Source of the DNA: Laguncularia racemosa
Lineage: Eukaryota > Streptophyta > Magnoliopsida > Myrtales > Combretaceae
DNA: 64,000 nucleotides
NCBI GenBank assembly: GCA_037954665.1
Contig: JBBMOL010000178.1
Location: 830,451-894,450 of the forward strand
Direction: 5' to 3'
In this document: positions 37,429 through 48,200 of the stretch, one piece after another
Layout of the letters: each line of letters begins with the position of its first letter
Position numbering within the stretch: the first letter of the stretch is position 1
Program-made: the position numbers and the translations under genes
The notes under the pieces: model-generated
The model's database searches: none
Told to the model about the DNA's origin: nothing
Seen by the model: only the letters and a program-made list of their open reading frames with translations

Positions 37429-37640
37429 CACCCAAATTAATCCGATTCATTAGGCTAACTAGGCCCCATACATCCACCCTTGTAGAGTCCACATTTAGAA
37501 TAGAAAGAAAAGCATTAGAAAGATTATGGTAGAAGACATATTTATGAGGGCTATTGATAGCAACATAAGCAAGGTAATCGATCACTTTGTTACGTTCCCA
37601 AATAGTAGCTTGAAGTTTTACAACATCAAAATTGTAAGTA
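37429..37640 (-). pseudogene. RNase H-like (RVT_3) C-terminal fragment inside the CACTA
   Basis: Open minus-strand reading of about 65 residues including QATIWERNKVIDYLAYVAIN, SPHKYVFYHNLS and FLSILNVDSTRVDVWG. This resembles the end of plant RVT_3 RNase H-like domains and LINE RNase H regions, where a REANxVADYLA motif is followed by a short tail ending in a small D-containing loop. Fragment only, no start. It could be a captured gene piece or a LINE remnant. Element F is inserted 100 bases upstream of it. Confidence 0.45.
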
Positions 37641-37740
37641 GACTTATGTATCTAGGCTCATTTACTCTTTGTACACAATTCAAAAAATGCATATTTGTTT
37701 AACCATTTGTTGCTATACAATAAGCTGTAAGTAAAGATGA

Positions 37741-38674
37741 TGATACGAAATCAGTTTGATCGGATTCCTAACTGATATGAACCACGCCAATGTGTGACAA
37801 AACCCAATACCAATATGTTCGGAATTCATTGCCTAAGATGCCAAACACCCTCAAGTGGAAACCGCGACCCGTTGTCTATAAGCGAGACGAAAACCTTGGT
37901 ATAATATGAAGACGCCACAATCGGGATGAAAGACCGATTGATAAGTCGGGATAAACGCTACAAAAATAAAATCCGATAAGTTCTAGGTTAGTTCTTTAAA
38001 GAACCAAGAGAGGAATTCTCTCAAAAGTGTTTTCAAACTTTCAATGTTGTATGTTCTATATTCTAACCCTAGGAGCTTTATATTAGGGCTTACAATTCGT
38101 AACAATAAAGCCCAAAACAACATAACTTAGATAAGTTGCGTAAAAATCAACAAAACAAACATGTAGGCCGGCGGTGGAGACATGAAGGTCGGCGGCCTTG
38201 GAGCCAGCCTTGAGCCGGTGTTGAAAATATACACGACCGGCGTTAGAGATGTACACGACCGTGTACTTCTAGCCGTGTATCTTTCTGTGGAAATCTTGCC
38301 AATGTACACGACCGTGTACTTCTAGTCGTGTATCTTTCTGTGGAAATCTTGATAACATACACGACCGTGCCTTTGAACCGTGTATGATTCTGTGTAACCT
38401 CCAGACTCCTACACGGCCGTGCCTTGTAAAGACACGCCCTCTTCACCCCGTATCTGGTATGACTTGTACAAGAGCAAGGGCATTCCCATGGTTGTTCCAA
38501 TCCTTTCCAACTTCATGATTACTCCAATCCTTTCCGGCTTCGTAGACATCCTTTATCAACCCGTTAAGTGCTTCCTTGAATCGTTTCGCTCGATTTCTTG
38601 TGATCGGTTCAGGTGGCACTTCAAGAGGATCCACATTCCATCTTCTGGCTTGGCTCCCATCATGGTTCTCATCA
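37741..38674 (-). repeat. Element F 3' LTR
   Basis: TGATACGAAATC to GTTCTCATCA. Contains an array (38160-38440) of ACACGACCGTGT-type palindromes and GGCCGGCGG motifs upstream of a minus-strand TATA region near 38070-38080. PPT (minus strand AAGAGGAGGGGAA) at 38675-38687. Confidence 0.9.
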
Positions 38675-39321
38675 TTCCCCTCCTCTTGAAAAGGATTTGT
38701 CCTCAAATCGCCACCTGCATCAAAAGGACTCAAATCAGTAACATTAAATGTAGCACTTACTTGATACTCACCAGGTAAATCTATCTTGTATGCATTATCA
38801 TTGATGCGCTCAAGAATTTGAAATGGTCTATCGCCTTTAGGAAGTAGTTTAGATCAACGCTGCACAGGAAACCGCTCTTTGCACATGTGAACCTAAACCC
38901 AATCTCTAGGTTCAAAAACAACTTGTCGACGACCCTTGTTGGCTTGTTTCACATACTGCTCTATTCTTCGCTCAATGTTTAGCCTTGCCTTCTCATGTAT
39001 CTGTTTAACAAATTCTGCTTTCTTCTTGCTATCTAGATTAACATACTCAGAAATAGGCAAAGGTGATAAATCCAAAGGAGTTAGTGGATTAAAACTATAC
39101 ACAATTTCAAAAGGAGTAAATTTAGTAGCAGAATGCGCTATATGATTATAGGAAAATTCAACATGCGGTAAACAATCCTCCCAACTTTTAATATTCTTTT
39201 TAATGACAGCCCTCAACAAAGTAGATAAAGTTCTATTTACTACCTCAGTTTGACCATCAATCTGTGGATGACAAGTAGTAGAAAACAATAACTTAGTTCC
39301 TAACTTAGCCCACAAGGTCTT
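38675..39321 (-). pseudogene. pol: Element F integrase C-terminal half
   Basis: The frame 39315-38893 reads HPQIDGQTEVVNRTLSTLL, with the integrase catalytic Glu, then HVEFSYNHIAHSATKFTPFEIVYSFNP and KARLNIERRIEQYVKQANKGRRQVVFEPRDWV. Remnants to 38733 read YQVSATFNVTDLSPFDAGGDLRTNPFQEEGN. A TAG near 39320 separates it from the upstream fusion frame. The C-terminal tail runs into the 3' LTR (GPITRNRAKRFKEALNGLI). No chromodomain is seen. Confidence 0.82.
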
Positions 39322-40239
39322 CTAGAAGTAGCTCAAGAACTTAGCATCTCTATCCGATACGATTGTTCTAGGCATACCATGCAATTTCAAAACTTCCCTA
39401 AAGAACAAATTAGCAATATTGCAAGCATCATCTGTTTTGTGACAAGGAATGAAATATGCCATTTTAGAGAATCTATCCACGACTACAAAAATAGAATCTT
39501 GACCATGTCTAGACCTGGGTAAGCCTAACACAAAATCTATGGAAATATCTATCCAAGGCTCATAAGGAATGACACTAGACCCATATAACTCATCTAATAT
39601 GTCATCTAAGTGAAGAATGGGATGACGATACTTTACCGTGATGTTGTTGATGGCGCGGCAATCAACACACATTCTCCATGACCCATCTTTCTTAAGCACC
39701 AAAATCACAGGCACTACACATGGACTCATGCTTTCTCTCACGTACCCCTTCTCCATTAATTCATCGACCTGCCTTTGGAGTTCCTTTGTCTCCTCTGGAT
39801 TACTCCTATAAGCTGGTTTGTTTGGAATCGATGCCCTGGGTACAAGGTCAATCCGGTGCTCAATACCACGAATAGGTGGTAATCCCTTTGGAATCTCCTC
39901 AAGGAAGACATCTTCAAAGTCCTGCACAATAGACACAACCACACTAGGCAAAGAGTTAAATAGTTCGTTAGTATTCAAACATGTTTCCTTAAAAACCAGC
40001 AACAACATAGATTGCTTCATCATTAACTCTCTACTCACTACACTCACTCTTGCTACACAACTCTCCTTTTGCAACGCTGCACTCTCCTTTTCACTCACCA
40101 CCAAAGTTGATCCCCCTTCAACTTGGTCTCTCACACTCTTTCCAGCCTTCCTCTCTTTTTCCTTTTGAGATTGACTTTTGTATTCCTTTTCTCTCTCGCT
40201 GTCTTTTGTTCTCTCACTCTCCCTCTGTTTTTCACTCAC
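39322..40239 (-). pseudogene. pol: Element F RT-integrase in-frame fusion (305 residues)
   Basis: Residues about 1-85 are a charged linker (KEYKSQSQKEKERK). About 105-210 is the RT N-terminal region (DFEDVFLEEIPKGLPPIRG, KKDGSWRMCVDCRAINNITVKYRHPI, LDELYGSSV). The next residues are PYEPWIDISIDFVLGLPRS, the integrase catalytic core with DISIDF and IVSDRDAKF aspartates. Junction near 39569-39572. Compared with element G the deletion removes G positions about 54465-55830, including the RT active site, RNase H and the HHCC domain, yet the frame is kept. Confidence 0.88.
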
Positions 40240-40260
40240 CTTATGTTTTGCAAAAGACTG

Positions 40261-40710
40261 TTATAGCTGCAACTGATCCTCATACACCTGTTTAGGTGTT
40301 AAAGGTTTAAGATTAAAGCTTTTCCCTTGGTGAACAAGCGTATACTTGTTAGAAAAGCCATCATGAACAACCTTCCTGTCAAATTGCCATGGCCTCCCCA
40401 ACAACACATGACACACCTGCATTGGCACTACATCGCATAACACCTCATCCTCATACCTACCAATGCGAAAAGCAATCAAGGCTTGCTTACTGACCTTAGT
40501 CTCACCACTATCATTCAGCCACTGCAATTTATATGGACTAGGGTGTCTAGTAGTCTTGAGTCCCAGCCTCTCAACAATAAAATTACTCACCACATTGGTG
40601 TAACTTCCTCCATCAATGATCAAACTGCAAATATGATCTCCTAGATAACATCTAGTACGAAATATATTCTCTCTTTGCACCTCCTCTTCTTCCTTCACCT
40701 GCACATTCAA
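40261..40710 (-). pseudogene. Element F protease
   Basis: The 149-residue frame contains NIFRTRCYLGDHICSLIIDGGSYTNVVSNFIVERL (active site IIDGGS), KLQWLNDSGETKVSKQALIAF, HVLLGRPWQFDRKVVHDGF and VYEDQLQ. DGG instead of DTG/DSG is also what G has, so I take it as the family form. The domain boundary to gag is unclear; a stop lies upstream near 40711. Confidence 0.8.
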
Positions 40711-41984
40711 AGCTCACTTCACTACTGCCACTAACCTCCCTATTGCAGGCTCCTCATCATCACTAGCGTCCTCTAATGGAGGCATATCATCTTCCTCACT
40801 ATCCCCCTCAATCTCATACTCACCATCATCACACAAAATCATAACACGCCTATTTGGACATTGACTAGCAATATGGCCTCTACCTTGGCATTTAAAACAT
40901 CTAATGTCACGATTTCTAGAAGTAGAAGAATCAGGGTTACCTTGGTTACCAGGAGTAGAACCCGCTTGCCTCAGCTCTCCTTTTGGTTTGGTGGGTAAAG
41001 GCTTTTCTTCCTTCTTCCATTGGTTAGTCTTCCAGGTGGAGAACCAATACCCTGTTGAAACCGTGCATTACTACTACCTTTCCACCTGTGTTGGTTCTCA
41101 ACCTTTATAGCCATATGAACCATATCCTCCAATTTTACATAATGCTGCAATTCAACAACATTTTGAATTTCTCTATTCAATCCAGCAAGAAACCTAGCCA
41201 TGGTAGCCTCTCTATCCTCCTCTACATTCGCCCTGATCATCGTAACTTCCATCTCCTTGAAATACTCATCCACACTTCAGCTTCCCTGCTTAAGAGTTTG
41301 CAATTTGTTGTGCAATTCACGATAGTAATACGCAGGCACAAACTGCTTCTTCATCACCCTTTTCATCTCTTCCCACGACTCAATAGGTGGTTCGCCATTC
41401 CTTCTTCTATTCAACATTAATTGATCCCACCACATTATGGCATAATCCGAAAATTCAATGGCAGCAAGTTTCACTTTCTTTCTCCCACTATAATTATGAC
41501 AGTTAAACACCATCTCTACCTTCTTCTCCCACTCTAAGTATACCTCGGGATCATTCTTCCCTTAGAAAGGAGGAATCTTCATCTTTATGCTACTCAATTG
41601 ATTATCCTCTCTATTCCTATCTCCTCTATCTACCCAATCCCTAGTTCCTCTATTCCGACCACTATATCCTCTATAACTCCCGACAGAAGGCTCATCAAAT
41701 TCATCTTCCGACATTTCATCTCCACCCCTTTGTACTCTCCTAGAACGCCTCTCCCTCTTACGCCCTTGGAAGACGTTTGTAGATTGCTCTAGTCTTTGCT
41801 CTACCGTCTCATGAATTTGTTCCATCCCCTCCTGAAAAATTCTCTTCATCTCACCCCTCAACGCCTCAATCACTAACCTAGCATCAAACCTTCCCCTCTC
41901 ACCTTCAGGAGAATGTTGCCTCGACATAGTTCCTGCAGAAAAGATTAGTACTAACACAAATATATATATATGATTAAACCTCAC
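40711..41984 (-). pseudogene. gag: Element F Gag
   Basis: Likely start MSRQHSPEGERGRF (ATG near 41927); upstream in-frame residues look like leader sequence. Core: KMKIPPF-stop-GKN (CAA to TAA near 41562), then MVFNCHNYSGRKKVKLAAIEFSDYAIMWWDQL (41513-41277), and, after a frame break, MDEYFKEMEVTMIRANVEEDREATMARFLAGL (41273-40971). A CCHC knuckle is readable near 40870-40920. Confidence 0.85.
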
Positions 41985-42390
41985 GATACACTCCCTTATG
42001 TGTTTTGCTCAAATGATGATATCACACAGTCACTCGTGTATTCTCACAAACAATGATGATATCAACTCGCCAATTCCTCTTCTTAATTCTCTTGGAACTA
42101 ACCCAAACTACACCAATTCCCTCCCGTAGAATTCAAAACAACTCTAGGGTTCATAAATTTCCTCTTTTTCTTTCCGAATTTTTTTTTTTTTTTGTCTTTG
42201 TTGTTGCTCTTGATCACGCTCCCTTTTTTTGTGTCGTGATTCTTCTTCTTTTTTTTTTGTAACAAAATTGAATAGTAGGTACTACACTTTCAATAGGCAA
42301 TTAACACTATGAAATTGAATATGAACAATTGATATGAACGATTGGAGTTAAGGTTTTGATGTTACCTTCCTCAAACCGAACTGATGTTTT

Positions 42391-42405
42391 AACAAACCTA
42401 GGCTC
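42391..42405 (-). other. Element F primer binding site, 5' core deleted
   Basis: The minus strand goes from the LTR end GATTTCGTATCA directly to GAGCCTAGGTTTGTT. In G the same place reads ...GTATCA-GTTTGG-TATCA-GAGCCTAGG. F has lost 11 bases between two TATCA copies, removing TGG, the first PBS bases. Confidence 0.8.
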
Positions 42406-43350
42406 TGATACGAAATCGGTTTGATCGGATTCCTAACTGATACGAACCACGCCAACGTGTGACGAAACTTAATACCAATACGTTCGGAATTCGTTACCTA
42501 AGATGCCAAACACCCTCAAGTGGAAACCGTGACCCGTTGTCTATAAGCGAGATAAGAACCTTGGTATAATATGAAGACGCCACAATCGGGATGAAAGACC
42601 GATTGATAAGTTGGGATGAACGCCACGGAAATAAAATCCGATAAGTTCTAGGTTAGTTCTTTAAAGAACCAAGAGAGGAATTCTCTCAAAAGTGTTTTCA
42701 AACTTTCAATGTTGTATGTTTTATATTCTAACCCTAGGAGCTTTATATTAGGGTTTACAATTCATAACAATAAAGCCCAAAACGACATAACTTAGATAAG
42801 TTGCATAAAAATCAACAAAACAAACATATAGGCCGGCGGTGTAGACATGAAGGCCGACGGCCTTGGAGCCGGCCTTGAGCCGGTGTTGAAAATATACACG
42901 ACCGGCGTTGGAGATGTACACGATCGTGTACTTCTAGCCGTGTATCTTTCTGTGGAAATCTTGCCAATGTACACAACCGTGTACTTCTAGTCGTGTATCT
43001 TTCTGTGGAAATCTTGACAACATACACGGCCGTGCCTTTGAACCGTATATATAACCGTGTATGATTCTATGTAACCTCCAGACTCCTACACGGCCGTGCC
43101 TTGTAAAGACACGCCCTCTTCACCCCGTATCCGGTATGACTTGTACAAGAGCAAAGGCATTCCCATGGTTGTTTCAATCCTTTCCAACTTCATGATTGCT
43201 CCAATCCTTTCCGGCTTCATGGACATCCTTTATCAACCCGTTAAGTGCTTCTTGAATCGTTTCGCTCGATTTCTTGTGATCGGTCCAGGTGGCACTTCAA
43301 GAGGATCCACGTTCCATCTTCTGGCTTGGCTCCCATCATGGTTCTCATCA
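42406..43350 (-). repeat. Element F 5' LTR
   Basis: TGATACGAAATCGG to GTTCTCATCA, followed by TSD GATGA. Same palindrome array (42830-43110) as the 3' LTR. Confidence 0.9.
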
Positions 43351-43355
43351 GATGA

Positions 43356-44610
43356 GTTGTAATTCAATCTTTTTGATGACTTGATGCATCACATGTTCAA
43401 TGATCTCTCCCTACTACTATAGTTGCTTGATTGTCAAATCCATTACCATGGATCAATTATTAATTATGCATCAAGCACTTTATTATTGTATCAAAAGTTA
43501 TATCTAATATCGATGATGTGCAAGTTAATCTTTTTAGTTGTATAATAGTCCAAACATCATGTTTAATGGTAATATAACTCATCAAGGCTTCTATTGGTAA
43601 AAGATATTGAGATATCCTGCAGCCAAGAATTTCTAAATATATGACTATTTTGTCTTGACTAAGCAAAAGAAACCCCCTCCAATCAAACTGGCTAACTAAT
43701 GGAAGTCTATTTCCATGTAGGGAAAAGGACACAACATAAGAAATAGGGATCAACATGTTTGAAAATGAGATTGCGAGCAAACATATGTATCTAGGCTCTA
43801 ATGAACGTGACATGGTTCACTTCATTATCTAAAATAGAAATAGCAAGTCTTTCAATGGATGTGCTAATGGAGTTAGCAAAATTTGACCAAGGTAAAGAAG
43901 AATAAGAAGAATATTGCTCAAGTACAAAAGAAAAATTTATAGAACAATTTAGAGTCACCTCTTTAGATTAGTTGTTATTTGAACATCATTATATAATCCT
44001 TGGTAAATGTAAATGAAATGCTTGTGATTGGAGGAAATTTAACAATAAGGGTTATGCATTTACTAACCTTAGACTAGAGATTAATAATTACTTGCATTAA
44101 AAAAAGATGTACCAAATCACTTGTTGACATTGCTAAGATTACGTATAAAATGATGCTTAAGCATCAAACAACCACACCCTAGTCTCCTCTTCCACTTTTT
44201 ACATCTTCTTATATTGCTGACTTAAAACAAAAGCTAAAGGATTCTTAATGGAACAACACTTGCCCACTTCTTGGATAATGGTGAACTAAAACAACCTTAA
44301 TTCAAGCATAGCATGATAAACATCAATAATATAGTATCACATTACAAACATCCATCAAAATAATATAATAAATATAATACGTACAAATGAACTTACAAAG
44401 ATCATAAAGAATGTGGTCGATCATAAAAAACAACTTAGATTGTAAGAACTAACTCCAACACCACTTTAACTAACCTTGACTACTGCTACACTATGCCACC
44501 ATAAAGCACTAACATTGTGCTAAGATAAGCACTAGAAAAAGACAAAACCTTAATTCTATTAATTAGACAAACAACAATGGGACCACACGGAATTCCTCAT
44601 CTCTATTAAC
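43356..44610. other. CACTA interior, unassigned
   Basis: Between F and H3. A minus-strand open frame of 117 residues (43813-43460; FDWRGFLLLSQDKIVIYLEILGCRISQYLLPIEAL) is present, but I do not recognise it and it has no clear start context. The rest is AT-rich. Confidence 0.35.
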
Positions 44611-45824
44611 TAATAGGAATCAAAATCCGACATGACCTATCATTAGGGCAAGAGCTAAAGGATTTCAAATCTTAGCAATGAGGGCCTATTTTGAGCAAAT
44701 CAACCCTGGAATTATTTGTTTACTAACCTTTTTTTCTATTACTCATGTATTGTATATTCCAACAGGCACACTTATCAGGATTTACAGGGTAATGGACAAA
44801 CTCACTAAAACTTACCTTGTGGGTTATCCATGGACTCTAGGCCAACAAATCCTATTGAACAACTAGCATGTTGAAGACTATTTTCACTTGTAATTTATTT
44901 ATTTGAATCATTTATGTTGTAAGTTTTTGGGACACTTTAATTTGATTGTAATAGGTACTTTTAGGACTGGCCACCCTAAAGTGGCATAGTTGTAATTTTG
45001 TGGACTTTTTAACCCTAAAGGGAACAAGTATAAATACTTACTTAAGTAGGGTTTTGGGGGAAGCTTTTGAAATTTGCAGCAAACACATTTTTGTGTGAAG
45101 GTTAGGGTTTATCCTAAATCCATTGGCTCTTATCAATTTCAATCCAGAAAATTTGGAATTGTGGCGAGTTGCAACAAAAGAGAATTGTGAGTAATATCAA
45201 TTCCCTTTTGTTGTGTTTTTCCTTTTCATCACTAGTGAGTCATATCTAGGGTTGATTAGGTTGGTTCTTGATTTGATTTTGGCATCACTTGTGATCCAAA
45301 ATCCTTTCTTGTATTGTTTTCCAATTGATTGGTTTTATCTCTTGATATTGCCTTTCAATTTACTTCATATTATTCGCGTAGAATTCATTAGAGTTAAGGA
45401 AGATTTTTTTATGGTTTATGTGTTGATGTTGTGATTGGGATTTTATTGGAAATTGAGTTGAATTCACGATTCATTTGATCAATACCATCCTTGTGGTTTT
45501 TAGTCAACATTGTTCTTATTAATAGAATCACCTTAGAAGTTTAAGGTTCACTCTATTTTGCTCCAATTTGAACCAATTTGATCTTGTCACTTAAGAGTTG
45601 TTTAATTGGTTCATTTGCATGTGCTTAAACTCCTTTTTAGGCACATCATATTTTAGTATCAGAGCTAATCACATTTGGATATTTAAGATTAAACACATTA
45701 ACATTTGAAGAATTGATTCATAAACATTGAGGATTAGCACAATTGTTAAACTAGTTGATTGACATTGTCTAATTGTCTTTCAATCTTGGTTTTTGTGTGC
45801 TTAAACTTGGTTTTAGGCGCATCA
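44611..45824 (+). repeat. H3: family-H solo LTR, long form (1214 bp)
   Basis: Perfect TSD TTAAC (44606-44610; 45825-45829). The 5' terminus reads TAATAGGAATC, so the terminal TG has become TA. TATA palindrome, slightly changed, at 45023-45042. A PBS-like TTTAGTATCAGAGC lies near 45651-45665, followed by ~160 bases and the final GCGCATCA. Confidence 0.9.
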
Positions 45825-45829
45825 TTAAC

Positions 45830-46952
45830 AAAAGAGATTTTGGAGACAAATCAATGGAGAGAGAAGGAAGGAATGACACCACGTAGAGATGGAAAGGATA
45901 CTAGCTTCTAGGAAACGAAATGGGGAGGATGTATTTATTTATTTTTATTTTCCTATTGATAAGGATGTATATACTATGCAAGAGTTATTTTAATCTACCA
46001 TGATATTAGATAAGATGTCATTTTAATCTACCATCGAAGTCTTATCCTATAGGCTAATAAGAGTACTAACTTACGTAATACAAAACCACGTTGGGTGTAG
46101 CATGTTTAACTTTTCAATCACCTTATCGTAAATGAAAAGTTTATCTTGATATCAAAAGTAGAGATCCTGAGTTGACCCAATATAGTTAAGTGGACAATTA
46201 AGACATTATTTAAGACATATTAACTTACTTGAGGCAGCTTCAAAAGGTTGCAATGTGTACTAGTCTCAACTGGACAAAAGATACGAGGCTCGAAGATCTT
46301 CAACTGATTTCTCGTTCTACTCAACAATGGAAGGTCCTTCCTATGTTTTGCTCAACAATGGAACCTTTCTTCATGTACATGAATCCAAATATTAGAGGAA
46401 TATACATCATCAATGGGGAATTTAAAAGTGATACGCCATGAATTTGAAATAAAGCCAGTGCTATTACACTTACAATGAAAATTCTTAGGGAAAGGAAAAT
46501 TCCTATTCTTATTTACCAACATTAGCAAACCATATTGAAAAATTCATGTAACGTGTAGTAAAACTAGACTATGAAATAAAGATGGAATATTAACTAAATC
46601 AGGAATTCATAAACAAAATGAAAATTATAGGATATGGTGGACTTAAAGTAATAAAGGCTTAATAAATCTAACTCTATAGGATTATGATATACCTATAATT
46701 ATGTAAGATAGGTATATATACTTATAGCTTTATCCTTTTAATATCTTCTTTTAGAAAACACACTTGAGGTAGAAAATGTATTCTCTTAACTCCACCTATG
46801 CATATTAAACTCGAGTTAAGAAAAATTGTTCTTGTATATGAACCTTAGGAAGACTAAAGATGACCTGAAGGCAACGATGTATGATGAAGACATTATTTAA
46901 GATATATTAACTTACTTAAGGAAACTTTCAAAGGAGGCAATGTGTGGTTTTA
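45830..46952. other. CACTA interior, unassigned, with half of a diverged direct duplication
   Basis: Holds AGACATTATTTAAGACATATTAACTTACTT at 46201 and a very similar stretch at 46889. Each is followed by a related ~130-base sequence with GATACGAGGCTCGA / AGAAGAGGCTCGA and CAATGGAAGGT / CGATGGAAGGT. No protein recognised. Confidence 0.4.
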
Positions 46953-48200
46953 TGATAGGAATCAAAATCCGACAAGACCTATCATTAGGGCAAGAACCAA
47001 AGGGTTTCGAATCTTGGCGATGAGGGCCCATTTTGAGCAAATCAACCTTGGAATTATTCGTTTACTAACCTCTTTTATCTTATTCATGTATTATATATTC
47101 TAACAGGCACACTTATCATATTTTATAGGGCGATGGACAAACTCACTCAGACTCAGCTTGTGGGTTATCCATGGACCGACTTGAACCGGCGATGAGTTGG
47201 GCCGACGAATCGTATGGAAGAGCTCACATGATGAAGACTATTTTCTTTTATTTTGTAATTGTTATTTGGACTATTTTATGTTGTATTTTCTTTTGGGAAA
47301 CTTTCATTTTTTATTGTAATTGTCATTTAGGACCGGCCACCTTAAAAGTGGCATAGTTGTAATTTTGTGCATTTTCTAACCCTAAAGGGAGTAAGTATAA
47401 ATACTTGCTTATAGTAGGGTTTAAGGAGGCAAAAAATTTTTAGAATTATCTTCACATTTTCGTGAGAGAGCTTAGGGTTTCCCTAAATCCAATTTCTCTT
47501 ATCAATTTCAATTTCCAAGAGTTGAAATTGTGGCGAGTGCAACAAAGGACAATTGTGAGTAATATCAATTTCTTCTTTGTTGTGTATCAATTTCTTCTTT
47601 GTTGTGTATCATTTTCATCACTAGTGAGTCATATCTAGGGTTGATTTGGATGTTCTTGGTCAAATTTTTTTATTGCAATTGTGATCAATTATCATGTTAT
47701 AAGATTGAATGGTTTTAGCATTTGTTATCATCATCAATTTTTGAATCATTATTGACATGAATTGGAGATTGTTGAAAGAGGAGAATCATGGAATTGAAAC
47801 TTGTTATCTTGGTGTATTTCACGTGGATTTCACTTGTAATTATTGTTAATTGGAGAAGTTTATCATTGTTGGTTTGTTGATTGCATCTTTGAACCTTCAG
47901 ATTTCATTAAATCTCCATTAGGGTTCACGCAATTCATGGTCTTTTTAAACCGGTTCATATGTGTGAGTTGGGGTTGTTTCTTTGATTCATTTGCATGTGC
48001 TTGGGCTTGGTTTTGAGCACATCATCTTTTGGTATCAGAGCATCATCATATTTTGATTCATTCTTGGTCACATCCTTGTTGTGGGAATTGGTTCATAAAT
48101 ATTGAGGAATTATGCAATTTAGAGGACTAGTTTGATTTCATTGTGTAATTGGTCTTTCAATTGGGTTTTTATGTGCTTAATCTTGGTTTTAGGCACATCA
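46953..48200 (+). repeat. H4: family-H solo LTR, long form (1248 bp)
   Basis: TGATAGGAATCAAAATCC to AGGCACATCA; perfect TSD TTTTA (46948-46952; 48201-48205). TATA palindrome 47390-47409. PBS-like TTTTGGTATCAGAGC near 48029-48043, about 160 bases before the end. Confidence 0.92.

Larger units (their letters stand above)
37741..43350 (-). mobile_element. Element F: Ty3/gypsy (tRNA-Met) element with pol deletion (5610 bp)
   Basis: LTRs 37741-38674 (934 bp) and 42406-43350 (945 bp); perfect TSD GATGA (37736-37740; 43351-43355). Same family as element G. Encodes gag, protease, and a single frame in which the RT N-terminus is fused to the integrase core. The RT active site, RNase H and integrase zinc domain are missing. 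The PBS core next to the 5' LTR is deleted. Confidence 0.92.

Noticed and set aside
38130..38500. Small proteins in the F/G LTR (YTTRSTRSCTLARF type)
   Set aside because: Translation of tandem palindromes, repeated in every LTR copy in both strands; no evidence of coding.
38675..38900. Chromodomain at the integrase C-terminus of F/G
   Set aside because: The tail goes from NVTDLSPF to an acidic stretch and GPITRNRAK without the aromatic cage motif of chromodomains, so I did not assign a chromovirus clade.
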